Source: Coccinella septempunctata | Lineage: Eukaryota; Arthropoda; Insecta; Coleoptera; Coccinellidae | Reading direction: 5' to 3' | DNA length: 64,000 nucleotides | Assembly: GCF_907165205.1 (NCBI RefSeq) | Contig: NC_058189.1 | Location: 17,978,001 to 18,042,000, forward strand | In this document: positions 21,570 to 31,770 of the stretch, piece after piece | Layout: each line of letters starts with the position of its first letter | Numbering within the stretch: the stretch's first letter is position 1 | Notes under the pieces: generated by a model | What the model was told of the DNA's origin: nothing | What the model saw: only the letters and a program-made list of their open reading frames with translations | Database searches by the model: none | Made by a program: the position numbers and the translations under genes

Positions 21570-22604
21570 TCGAGTGAGAGCTTGACCAGAGCAGACGTAT
21601 TTCATAGTGCTGTAAAAGTGAAAGTGGAAGAGAAAGTCGAAGTGAAAGTGTACTCTATCGAAGCTACGGAATTTTTGATTCCGTCTGTGAAGTTTGTGTA
21701 GGTTCTATACGTCTATGTGTTTTCGGAATTTTAATTCGTTAAAATTTTCAAAGTTGGTGTTCATCTGCCGGAGTCCAGGTCTTGATCGTTGGTTCTGCAG
21801 AAAACATCAAGTGAGCTTATTTTTCGTATCTGTTTCCTGATTTTTCTCATAGCGTAGAAAACTTTTGGCTTTATATCATAGTTATACTAGACTATTTCAG
21901 TGAAGATTCCTGAATATTTTATTTTTTTTTTAATTGTTGGATATTTTAAGAAATCTGAGTATAAAACCATGTCGGAAATCTCAGATAATGAGGGTTCCTA
22001 AATGGAAGCGACCGATGCTGAAGAGTTCAGCGAGGGCGAACCCGAGGAGCTTGTGAAGCTCAGAGAAGAAAATGGGCAGTTGAAAGCTCAAATTGTTGAA
22101 CTGACTGAAACTGTTTCACAGTTGGTCGGTGAGATGCGCCTCTTGAGACAGGAAATGACCCAGAAAATAACATGCCGAAATCCCCCACTTAAGCCGCAAT
22201 CACAAAACCGGTAGCGGGTTCCAAAAATAAATTTCCTTAAAGGAATTGTTTCACAACCCAAAGAAAAATGATGCAACGCTGGTTGCGAAGGCCCCAAACG
22301 CGCCCCCAACTAAACGCGCGTGAAAAGAAAGCTCCTCTTCTGATGAGGAGACCGTCAAGAAGACAACGGGAGTGCCTAAAAGGGATAAAATCCCACCCAT
22401 CACGATGATAGGTACATCAGATTGGGTAGAGATCTCAAAAGCTCTCTATACCAAGAAGTTCAGTTATAACCGGGCTACCGTAGTGAAAGACGGAATCAAG
22501 ATTATAGCCACAACTGTAGATGACTACAGAAAAATAACTAAATTCTTCGACCAACTTGGAAAGGAGTACTTCACATACCAGATGGAGGAGGAAAAGAAAA
22601 TTTA
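21570..22604 (+). mobile_element. Jockey-clade LINE fragment (5' UTR and start of ORF1)
   Basis: It shares its 5' UTR (GTCGAGTGAGAGCTTGAC onward) and ORF1 start with the copy at 29994-34127. It ends abruptly at about 22604, inside ORF1, where an inverted-repeat element begins. Confidence 0.75.
21969..22604 (+). pseudogene. Jockey ORF1 fragment
   Basis: An ATG at 21969 gives MSEISDNEGS and then an immediate TAA. The same frame continues with an acidic coiled coil (LREENGQLKAQIVELTETV). Frameshifts follow near 22200. The later block with KRDKIPPITM, SDWVEISKALYTKKF and QLGKEYFTYQMEEEKK matches the other Jockey ORF1 copies. The zinc-knuckle region is missing. Confidence 0.78.
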
Positions 22605-22605
22605 A

Positions 22606-22950
22606 CTTTACTTGGAGACTGCGAAGACGAAGTGAATCAAATCACCATTCTCAGGTGTCAAGTAACAGGACGACTGCAACGAAAGATTCAAGATTCAAGA
22701 TGAAAGATTTTCGAGAAAATAGGGAGTAAAGAACTTACGCTGCAGCAGCCCTGTTATGACTTTTCAAGCAAGCAGAAAAACCATCGGTTCTCACTGACGT
22801 CGGACAAATCGTATGAATTATTAAAAAACACTTAACTCAAACTCAAATTACTTGATTACTTGACTCCTGAGGATGGTGATTTGATTCACCGAAACCGGTC
22901 GAGCGTAAGTTGTCTTTGCAGTCTCCAAATAAAGTTTCACCAAAAATAAG
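22606..22950. repeat. Inverted-repeat element with hammerhead-like hairpin
   Basis: The left arm (TTTACTTGGAGACTGC, GAATCAAATCACCATTCTCAG; 22608-22670) is mirrored at 22852-22945 (CTGAGGATGGTGATTTGATTC, GCAGTCTCCAAATAAAG). The right arm includes CTGAGGA, a GGTGA/TCACC hairpin, GAAAC and CGGTC. This resembles a hammerhead core with one extra base after CTGAGGA. It directly follows the truncated Jockey. Confidence 0.55.
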
Positions 22951-23351
22951 GTTATTCTTTTCTATTCACAAACAATATGGTGAACGTCAAAGGGTTCAAA
23001 GAAGTCCCCTTTAGCCGTAGCCTATATGAGCCCATCGGGGGAGCAGGACAGAGATTGCAGTTCACAATGCAAGCGGCGAGTGGAAATAAATAGTAGTGAC
23101 ATAGTTAGTTAGTGTTAGTAATAGTGTGAATAAATAGTCAATCAATCGGACGTTTTAATTAAGTAAAGAAAACGAAAAACATTTTGAATACATGATACCT
23201 ACTACAATGAGCTCCATACCACGCTCCATAAGATTTTTCAGTTTATCCGTGTAGGCACACACAAGTATGTTCTCTACATGTTTTCGTTTAAAATGTAAAT
23301 ATCAAAATATCAGTTCAGATTTGCTAATTTCGAATGATCATGAATTCTTAC
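22951..23351. other. Unassigned intron sequence with TATA-like leader similarity
   Basis: It contains CCTATATGAGCCC and GAGCAGGACAG, similar to 21533-21560. It may be a further LINE 5' remnant. No gene was seen. Confidence 0.3.
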
Positions 23352-23562
23352 CACCAAGAAATCCACATCAATTATTTGAAACAAAGGTACACCAGTCAAT
23401 AATTTCATCAGATTTGTCTTGAACACGACCATCTGGAGATAGCTAGGTGCCATTTTCTTGAACTGTATTTTTCCGATAGCTCTGTCATACGACCATCGTA
23501 GGGCGAAAAATCTTTTGACTTCTTGTCTGAGCTCTATAGGAACTTTGTAGTGTTCCAAAAAC
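23352..23562 (-). CDS. Tandem channel gene exon 4: C-linker of first repeat
   Basis: The exon encodes 70 residues: FLEHYKVPIELRQEVKRFF, then a helix-rich C-linker and LLTGVPLFQIIDVDFLV leading into the CNBD. The pattern (YxxxxxxPxxLRxxVxxFF, then P-L-F) is that of HCN/CNG C-linkers. The acceptor is AAAATAG/G and the donor GTG/GTAAGA. One leading base completes AGG with the exon at 25075-25346, giving SFQRFLEHYKVP. It ends in phase 0 for the CNBD exon. Confidence 0.87.
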
Positions 23563-23789
23563 CTATTTTGAATATGAAAAAAAGGGTATTATTTTAAAAC
23601 TAAAGCAATCTGCTTCTTCATACGAATTGTTTTCATGACAATTATGCATCAATAAGAAATCATAGCAGTAAAAGGGGTCATTAATGGGAAATTTCATTGC
23701 GAATATAAATTTTCATCCTTTTCGAATAATATTCATTCAAATAAGTCTATAAAACCATTCTTTTTTCGCGTTTGTCCGCGCGTGAATAG

Positions 23790-24060
23790 TGTTAGGGGAA
23801 AGGTACCCAAGATGATCCCCTTAAGCAATAATTTACGTAATTCTTCAGTTTCTTCGGGTAGCACAAAAATAAAAACGTGTTGTTCTCTTAGAAATATCCA
23901 TCTTTCTATTGTTCTACTCGAAATAGTAGGTCACAAAAGGTTTTTTGAAATATTTTCAATTTTCCAGAACGTTACGAAAGGATCATCTTATACACCCTGG
24001 TGTTTAAGAGATGTGGTATGGTTAAGATGATCCCAGGGATCATCTTGACCCCATTTTTTC
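23790..24060. repeat. Region with repeated AAGATGATCCC words
   Basis: AAGATGATCCC occurs near 23809 and 24023, with reverse-complement words at 23981 and 24038 (GGGATCATCTTGACCCC). They may be subterminal repeats of a DNA transposon. A transposase-like frame lies just to the right. Confidence 0.4.
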
Positions 24061-24154
24061 AATTAGCTCCCATAGTTTCAAGAATGAAGTATGTGAAACA
24101 AATATCTGTGAAGATTGTGAAATAATTTTCTTGGGCATAAAACATTATGAATTA

Positions 24155-24577
24155 TCAAGTGAATAAGCGACTGAAAATCAACATATAAGGTGTAATATCA
24201 CAAAAATTTGAAACGAACATGTATCTAAGTGGTGGTTTCGATGCACCACCGAAAAAAGCTAATTTGAGATCCATTGAAATATTCAACATTTTCTGAAATA
24301 ACAAAATAAAGTACAATATTTCTCTTCTTATTGATCCATACATTCTAAGCTCAATGCCCTTCATATGGCTCACGAGCTCGGTATCTTGTTCATTAGTGGA
24401 AACAGTTTTTCTCACTCCCAGATATTTCACTGCACCACGAGCTATTTTCTTAAATTCTTTAGTCCTTCGTGTCAATGAAATTAGTGACTCCCTACTCGCT
24501 CTTTTAATTGCCATAGAAAAAAAAATGGTGGTATTGGTATAAGTTGTTAGTAACGTTGTGTGAACCTTCTCTAACAT
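24155..24577 (-). pseudogene. Possible pogo/CENP-B-type transposase N-terminal fragment
   Basis: A 140-residue frame in the intron between the C-linker and pore exons. It is not part of the channel, because the flanking exons join directly in phase. Its centre (ISLTRRTKEFKKIARGAVKYLGVRKTV, then NEQDTELVSHMKGIELRMYG) resembles the HTH region of pogo/Tigger/CENP-B transposases, in which AARxYGVPxxTL is followed by xxExELxxxIxxMExRxYG. The DDE domain is absent. The assignment is tentative. Confidence 0.4.
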
Positions 24578-25074
24578 CTCAATAATCCGGAGAAGTCGAC
24601 CAAAAACCCTAAGAACACACCTTGGTGTTTTTGGAATGAAACAGACTCAAGTGTCCTTTATGTGGGATAAATTATCAGGGATGAATGTAACCAATTTAAC
24701 ATAAAACTGCAGGGCCATTTTACTGACCTGCTAAAAAAAATCAAGTAAAGCAGAAAACACAAAACGAAATTAGCCAGCAGATCTGAGTGTCTGGAACAGA
24801 TTCTTCTTTGCTAGTTGTCTAAAATCTGAACAAGCTTGCTGATGCCCATCATCTGGATGGGCAACTAAAGTCTCGAAAGATTCCATCTATCAGAGGTATC
24901 TTTTCTGCCAAGTTATCGAATAGTGTAACATATTTTCGTCTGATGTTTTACAATATGAGTACTTTTCAAAAAGATAATGCCAAAGATCAGTCCAGAAAGT
25001 GTTATTTCGTTCATTATTTGAAGAATGCTTTAAAATGGATTGAATAAGAAATATTGAATAAACGGACCAATTAC
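24578..25074. other. Intron, no feature recognised
   Basis: AT-rich intron between channel exons with no supported feature. Confidence 0.4.
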
Positions 25075-25346
25075 CTTTGAAAGGAGAAAACTTCGTGTTG
25101 GAACAACTCTGAATTTGCATTTATAATATACATAGTTGCTGCGAGCGAAGACATAAGGTAAGTCAAAAGCAATAGTCCAACCACCATGTATATGACAAAA
25201 ATATACAAGTCTCCAGGTAGAACTGCTTTGATATCACCAAGTCCCAAATGCATCCATATGTTGACCGATAAATACATAGAAGTTGCAAACGGGTGCAAAT
25301 AACAAGGTTCCTCTTCTTTATTCTCAACAGCCCTCAACATGATTCG
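25075..25346 (-). CDS. Tandem channel gene exon 3: pore and S6 of first repeat
   Basis: The exon encodes 90 residues: an acidic turret (RAVENKEEEPCYLH), a pore helix PFATSMYLSVNIWMH, the filter LGLGDIKAV, and S6 (FVIYMVVGLLLLTYLMSSLA), ending FQHEVFSFQR. The acceptor is AAATTTCAG/CGA, chosen because it starts in phase 0 to match the S5 exon. An open frame continues upstream to about 25523 and is taken as intron. The donor is AAAG/GTAATT, leaving two bases. As in the second repeat, the filter has GLGD in place of GYGD. Confidence 0.83.
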
Positions 25347-26101
25347 CTGAAATTTCATTTCGAAACTCAATTCGTTATTTGCCACTGTTAAAAACACAAT
25401 AAAATGTAAATAGAGAGGTACCGTCAGACTGTAGAATAAGAAAATGTAGGAACATGCAGTAATATCAAAGTATACTTTTGTATCAAATTCCTTATAAAAA
25501 TCGTTGCCATCTTGAGAATTCGTCTTTTCAAAAAGAACAGAATATAAAAAATATCGGAAAACATACTTACTGGGGGGGAAAGCTTTGAAGAGAAAATCTA
25601 TAATCTATAATCTAAATGTTTTGGTATTGTTTACTGACTCCACATTTTTGACGTCCAAAATAAAACGAGATCAATAATTATGAGAATTTCGAGCTATACA
25701 CTACAGAGCCCCTAAACCTATTTTATGGGGAAATTTTATAGTTTTCAAAAATTTAAACTTTATCTACGTTCACTACTCCATTATTTTTTATGCCACAGAA
25801 AAAAAAACGAATTCATAGTGAATTGAAAATCGTAATTATTAAATTACAAGTATTTTTTCGTATCTGCATTAGTTTTTGTTGGAATATGAGACAATTTTTT
25901 TATCGTGAAAATATCTTTTCGCTTGTATCAAACTTCGTACTATATTCCTTACTTTCTCTATCTATTATTTCTGTGCTTATTTCGACATAAATCATCACGA
26001 AATTACAATGATGAAAATGAATTAAAAGAAACAACAATTATCTTCTAGACTCTATTTCATGGAGTAAAAAAATTATATTCCGCTGAAATTTATTTTCCTT
26101 G
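25347..26101. other. Intron, includes an open hydrophobic frame just upstream of the pore exon
   Basis: The minus frame from 25523 to 25347 is open and hydrophobic (SYIFLFYSLTVPLYLHFIVF). It could be a longer version of the pore exon, but the S5 exon at 28233-28349 makes this unnecessary. The rest shows no feature. Confidence 0.35.
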
Positions 26102-26739
26102 TATACAAGGTGAGTCTTTAACTCGTACAAATATTTTGACAGTAGATTCTTGAGGTCAAAAGAAACACTTTCATCCTTTATACTGGTAAAAAGTTATAGC
26201 CATTTCAAGTTTTCGTAATGAGCTATGTCACACCTGGAAAAACAAAATATCCTTCAGAATATCTAGGTGCATATGTGACACCACACATCTGTGGATCTTT
26301 CAAAGAGAGTTGTATTCAGCCAAAGTACGCAATTTTTCAAACTTCACAGATACTCGAAAACGGCGAATTACACGATAAAATATGAACAATACTTTTATTT
26401 TACAAAGCGCTCAAGTATTCAATTTAGTTTCAATAGTTCTTTGAATTTTTGGTATTTTTATGGTACGTAATGATCCTGATGAGAAAATTGGAAGACGTGA
26501 GTGTTCGAAAAAGATTTATCAAATAGATGAAAAACTATATTTCGAAATTCATCTCATTCAATAAAACCGTTTGTGTGAACTTAAAAAACTGAAAATAACA
26601 TTTTTTTATGGTTTTTAACAGCCTGTATCTTCTGAAACGAGCCGATTCCGAAAACATGGTATAGGAGAAAAGTGTGTATTTTGACCTCAAGAATCTCTTT
26701 TTGAAATATTTCTACGATCCAAAGATACACCCTGTATAT
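26102..26739. repeat. Inverted-repeat element with TACAGGGTG-type ends
   Basis: The left end TATACAAGGTGAGTC and GATTCTTGAGGTCAAAA (to 26163) is mirrored by TTTTGACCTCAAGAATC and ATACACCCTGTATA (26679-26739). It is about 640 bases and non-coding. Many insect repeats share such ACAGGGTGT ends. Confidence 0.6.
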
Positions 26740-28232
26740 TCTCTGGGTTTCGCTGTATAAACATCATGGCGCTCCACTAGAGAGAATTTATATACCTGTC
26801 GTCCCCACACTATTTCCATACCATATTATTGCCAACGTATTTTCTATTACTGAGAAAAGTCTCGAGTCAATATCTCATCTGAGGCATTGGGTGTATCGTA
26901 TTAAAATGGAACTGATCGACACCGTCAGGACGAAATGTATGGTTGGGAAAGGAAGACGGAAGTGAAAATATAAAAAAAAATTAAACTTAAAATGGATTAT
27001 ACGATTTTCACAAAGAAAGTAGTAGTAAACCACGACACTTGTTTCACTATCATAATAGCCTTATCGGGAGGGTGAAGGGAAACTGAAATATTTGGTACCG
27101 GCTCTGCAATTGCTCTGAACGTTCCGGAAATAACCATTATCCCTAGTTAGCTCTGAAATTGCTGAGAATGTTCTACAAACTATCATTACCCCCACTAGAT
27201 TTTTAGCAGTAGAATCGAATGGTTGTTCATATATACCTTCTCGTTCGCTATCAAATACTTCAGTTTAATTTCACCCACCTGAAGATGCTATGGTGATAGC
27301 AAAACACGTATTGTGTGCTTTCAATAATGGAGACTAACTGAATGGCTTGGTTCTTATAATATCTCATATGTTCATGTGGCTGTGTACACTTTTCAAGTGA
27401 AAATAAAGTCGATTTATTACTATTATTATTATAATGGTCATTGAATGGTTTTCGCAATATTTTATAAGAAGTCTTCAGTAATCTGTAATTCTGTGGATAC
27501 CATGCAATTTTGCACAATCATGTACAATCGTGATGTTAATATTTTAGTGGCTATATTTTTTATAAATAACTTAGGGTGTTAACGAAAATTTACGCTGATA
27601 ATAGCGCATTTGCTCATAACCCTAACTCATAATGATTTCGAAATTGAAGGCCTCTGAGTTTTTCGGATATTTTGAAAATACCTACACCGACAGAATTTTG
27701 TGAGAACCGCATCGTTAGAGAAATCCCCAGCAACAATTTAACTGATAGTGCCCAAATTTTGAAAAAGCGTTGAACATTATTTTAGAGCCAAGTAGCAATT
27801 TTCGATTTTATCGGAGCACTATGTTTGGAAATACCTGAAAATTATTGGATATCGATTGAAATTTATTCTGGGAGGATTCTGCATTTCTTCATAGAATTTT
27901 TAGGGAAAAATTTTATGAAGAAACTGAAAATTATTATTTATTTTTTACAGGCGTGCGCGTTCAACCATTTTGCCGCGCGCATTTCAAGTTGCAAATAGTC
28001 GCTTTCCCTAAAGGTGCGAGAAAAACGCCTGCTATTCTTTTCCACACGGATTTGCGTGCGGGAATGGATTAGCAGGGGTTTATATACTAAACGGAGACAG
28101 TCAGCTCATTATAATGCCTACATTTCCGACGAGTTCTATCAAATTCCTTTTGAAAGATTTCTCTGATGTTTGAATTTCATTTTCTTCATCATAAAATGAC
28201 TGATCTCTTCCTCAAACATTTTTTATACTTAC
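26740..28232. other. Intron, mostly unassigned; hammerhead-like hairpin at 27279-27305 and repeat fragment at 27850-27925
   Basis: CTGAAGA, a TGCTAT/ATAGCA stem and AAAC occur in order at 27279-27305. The segment GATTGAAATTTATTCTGGGAGG at 27853 recurs at 58707. No gene was recognised. Confidence 0.4.
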
Positions 28233-28349
28233 AAAAAACCATGAATCTTCGGAACAAACCTCATATAAGCAAGAACACAGGTATAATATGCATCCTGAGA
28301 AGTACGTTATGGCACAAAAATGAATTATAGTGTAGAATATACTGAATAC
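28233..28349 (-). CDS. Tandem channel gene exon 2: S5 of first repeat
   Basis: A 39-residue exon: VFSIFYTIIHFCAITYFSGC, then ILYLCSCLYEVCSEDSWFF. It aligns with S5 and the turret start of HCN channels (hydrophobic helix, GC, then D-x-W). The acceptor is TTTTTCAG/GTA and the donor TTTTTT/GTAAGT. It is phase 0 at both ends, matching exons 1 and 3. It is short but well supported by position, phase and sequence. Confidence 0.8.
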
Positions 28350-28739
28350 CTGAAAAATAATCATTGTTAATAGATTCCTCTCTAATCACTTGGTGAAAAC
28401 ATGAAAACAATCAAATAGGTTTCCAAGTTTGAAGTAAAACTGTGAAACTTTTATAGTCAATTGTGAAATTTGAAAATCTTTTATTAGTATATATTGTTAG
28501 TAGATATACCTGTCATTTCATCAATCTGAATACTCATTGTTTAAAAAACATTTTTAACTTTCTGTTGTTGCAAGACTATAGGCTTCGCCTCAACACTTTC
28601 ATTAGACTCATTCATTATATATGTAATGAAAATATATGAATTAGTAAAAATGAAGTGATAGCATCCAAATGATAGAAATCAAGTTTTCCAGATAAGGAAA
28701 TTGATAATATTAAATTTGGAAATCTCAAATGTCCTTGAG

Positions 28740-29110
28740 TTTTCGCCTTCTCTGAGGTCTCCAATTATCTTCATATCTTGCTGGACCTGCTGTGGTACAA
28801 CATCACTGTATTTGTCATTGTTTGAGCTTTACAGTAATCTTTAGTATGGTATGGTATGGTAGAATCAAAAGCCTGTTCTTCCTGATCAGTCTAAAGTTCT
28901 TCTTCAACACCGGCAGCCTGACTTGGTACTGATACTTCTTCTAAATCAACGTTGACTAAATAGATGTTTGAGTTTGAGCTTCTCAAACATATCCCTATTT
29001 CAAGTAATGGTATGAGAAGATGGGTCATAGACCATGTAGCCCTTTAGTTCATCACCATAACCAACCAAAATTGAATAACAGAAAGGCTTAACAGAAGTAA
29101 ACTTGAGAAA
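28740..29110 (-). pseudogene. Ty1/copia-type polyprotein fragment
   Basis: The minus strand encodes, with stops, LVGYGDELKGYMVYDPSSHT, then NRDMFEKLKLKHLF and EEVSVPSQAAG. This is the copia pattern downstream of the integrase core (LVGYSDxxKGYRLxDPxxxxI-xxxRDVxF). No LTRs or other domains were seen. Confidence 0.55.
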
Positions 29111-29504
29111 GCGAGATGATGTATGTTGTAGTATGCCAGTTTACAGCAGTAAACACTGCAGTCGTTATACGGAATATATGCTCTCAGGTCACAGGTTTGA
29201 GTAAAAAACCCTATATGAAATTAGGTTCAACAGGAAACCGGATATAGGTCATCTATTTGGCCATGGAACAAAGGTTCAGAAAAAAAATCTCTTTCAAAGA
29301 AACAAGCATATATTAACAAAAAATAGGCTAAGAGCAAAATTTTGTTTTTGACAGTTAGATATGAATTAGGCTAGAAAAAAATATCAGGATATGAAGGTCA
29401 ACTTTTTATGTTATGTCTTGTGTCTTGAATATATATAATTCCCTATTTACTCTGATTACAGAAAACTATATAGAGTGAGGAAAAGTGCATCCATCTATAC
29501 TCAC

Positions 29505-29741
29505 TGAATTGTTCTTCGAATAAAATACTTCGATTTTCTTCATCAGGGAGTAGCATCGTCTCAGTCGGAGCATTTTAATTCCCATGAGAAGGTCATATAT
29601 TCTATTGTAATACTCGATTTCAATTTGATCTACGGCCAGCATGAAGTATTCGTAAGGGAAAACAGGAATAGCATTCATGTAAAAGTCTAACGACTTCATA
29701 CGATATCTCACAATTTCCTTGAAAGTTTGCAATACTTGATC
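29505..29741 (-). CDS. Tandem channel gene exon 1 (of those seen): S3 and S4 of first repeat
   Basis: The exon encodes 79 residues: the S2-S3 linker and S3 (VRYRMKSLDFYMNAIPVFPYEYF), then an S4 helix with a clear run of basic residues (IKMLRLRRCYSLMKKIEVF). The acceptor is TTTTGCAG/GAT and the donor TTCA/GTGAGT. It is phase 0 at both ends. In contrast to the second repeat, its S4 keeps K, R, R, R, K, K. The preceding exon (S1-S2) was not found in the window upstream, which is mostly transposon sequence. Confidence 0.83.
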
Positions 29742-29849
29742 CTGCAAAACGGATTAATAGTGATCAATTTTTCTTGAATATTGAACAACTAGTAGTAGAA
29801 GAGGTAGCGTACTGATTTTTTTAGTGATTTGATACCGCTTGAAATTCAT

Positions 29850-29993
29850 TCTGGGGGTAGATTGATGTTTAAGTATCATGAAAGTGAACGTCGTCAGTCA
29901 CCGCGCAATAATGTCGCTGTGTTACTGGATATTACTCAGTAGCGCTTGCCAGTATTGAATAAGGGACCATCAAATCACCAAACGTTCTCCATC
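29850..29993 (+). mobile_element. Left part of hammerhead element split by a Jockey
   Basis: The stretch ending CCAGTATTGAATAAGGG, then CAAACGTTCTCCATC, matches the interior of the palindromic element (CCAATATTGAATAAAG, then CAAACGTTCTCCACC). The remainder resumes at 34128. The left limit is approximate. Confidence 0.65.
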
Positions 29994-30397
29994 ATTGTCG
30001 AGTGAGATCTTGACAAAAGCAGACCTATTCATAGCGCTGTAAAAGTGAAAGTTGAAGAGAAAGTCGAAGTGAAAGTGCCCACTATCAACGCTACGAAATA
30101 TTTGATTCCGTCTGTGAAGTTTGCGTAGGTTCTATATGTGTATGTGTTATCGGAATTTTAATTCGTTAAAATTTTCAAAGTTGGTGTTCATCTGCCAGTG
30201 TCCAGGTCTTGATCGTTGGTACTGCAGAAAACATCAGGTGAACTTATTTTTCGTATCTTCTTCCTGATTTTTTCTCATAGCGTAGACAACTTTTGGCTTC
30301 ATACCATAGTTTTATATTAGACTATTTCAGTGAAGATTCCTGAATATTTTTTTATTTTCAAATTGTTCGATATTTTGAGAAATCTGAGTATAAAACC

Positions 30398-31770
30398 ATG
30401 TCGAAAACCTCAGATAATGGGGGTTCCTATATAGAAGGGAACGATGCTGAAGAATTCAGCGACAGCGAACTCGAGGAGCTTGTAAAGCTCAGGGAAGAGA
30501 ATGGGCAGTTGAAAGCTCAAATTGTCAAACTAACTGAAACTGTATCACAGTTGGTCGGTGAGATGCGCCTCTTGAGAGAGGAAATTACCCGAAAAAATAT
30601 GCCGAAATACCCCACTTACACCGCAATTACAAAACCGGAAGCGGGTTCCAAAAATAATTCCCTTAAAGGGAACAACCCGAAACAAAGAAAAATGATGCAA
30701 CGCTGGTTGCGAAGGCCCCAATCGCGCCCCCAACTAAACGCGCGCGAAAAGAAATCTCCTCTTCTGATGAGAAGACCGTCAAGAAGACACTGGAGTGCCT
30801 AAAAGGGATAAAATCCCTCCCATCACGATGATGGGTACAGTTTCATTAGATTGGGTAGAGATCTCAAAAGCTCTCTACACCAAGAAATTCAGCTATAACC
30901 GGGCTACTGTAGTGAAAGACGGAATCAAGATCATAGCCACAACTGTAGATGACTACAGAAAAATAACTAAATTCTTAGACCAACTTGGAAAGGAGTATTT
31001 CACATACCTGATGGAAGAGGAAAAAAAATTTACGCCGTCATTAGGCATCTTCTTTTAGACGCAAATCTGGAATTGATTAAAAATGACCTGAAATTTCAGG
31101 GAATCGATGATGCTGAGGTGTCTAAAATGACATCGAACAAAACGAAAAATCTGATACCATTATATCTGGTTAAAACGCAAAAGAAGGAGATATTCGACAT
31201 CCAACGACTCTACAACCTTTGTATTACAGTCGAACCAAAAAAAAAAGGCAGAAAGTCCAAGCCAATGCTTAAGATGCCAAAGGTACGAACACGCACAAAA
31301 TAAATGCTCCTTCCGTGGAGATGTGTGAAGTGTTCGGGAAACCATAGGAGCAAAGATTGTGAACTCACCAGGAAAGGTGAAAAAAGAAACGCTACATGCG
31401 TTTTATGTGGTGAAGAAGGCCATCCAGCAAGCTACAAGGTATGTAGCGAATTTAAGCTGGTGACCAGAAAGAAGAGAGCCGACCAAAAACAGACAGAACA
31501 GAAAAAGCCGTCGAATAAAGCAACACCTGCAAGAAAAGTTCAGGAAACTGTAATAACCAAACCTGCAGAACAGGAAAAGAAGAAAGAAACTTCTGAGCCT
31601 ATGCAGAAAAAAGAGGAACAATTGAAACCGACTGTAAATAGTCAACCAGAAAAAAGAAACCAGCCGATGATCTAGATATCTTCACGGAAAAAGTGTTCAA
31701 CAAGATAATATTGATATTTGAAAGAGTGATGGAGAAAAAACTCAAAGCATTATTCAGTAAACTGAATTAA
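30398..31770 (+). pseudogene. Jockey ORF1 (gag-like), several frameshifts
   Basis: The start MSKTSDNGGSY leads to an acidic coiled coil (LREENGQLKAQIVKLTETV). Frameshifts occur near 30790, 31060, 31290 and 31670. Downstream are VSLDWVEISKALYTKKF, an AEVSKMTSNKTKNLIPLYLV block and a CVKCSGNHRSKDC knuckle. The first knuckle is disrupted (QCLRCQRYEHAQNKC only across a frameshift). The stop forms TAATG with the ORF2 start at 31770. Confidence 0.8.

Noticed and set aside
24155..24577. Channel exon between the pore and C-linker exons
   Set aside because: The exons at 25075-25346 and 23352-23562 join directly in phase into SFQRFLEHYKVP, and the frame has no channel-like sequence.
25347..25523. Extended pore exon with an extra hydrophobic helix (SYIFLFYSLTVPLYLHFIVF) upstream
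   Set aside because: The phase-matched S5 exon at 28233-28349 already supplies S5 with the GC...DxW signature. The acceptor at 25347 keeps the phase and gives the expected turret length.
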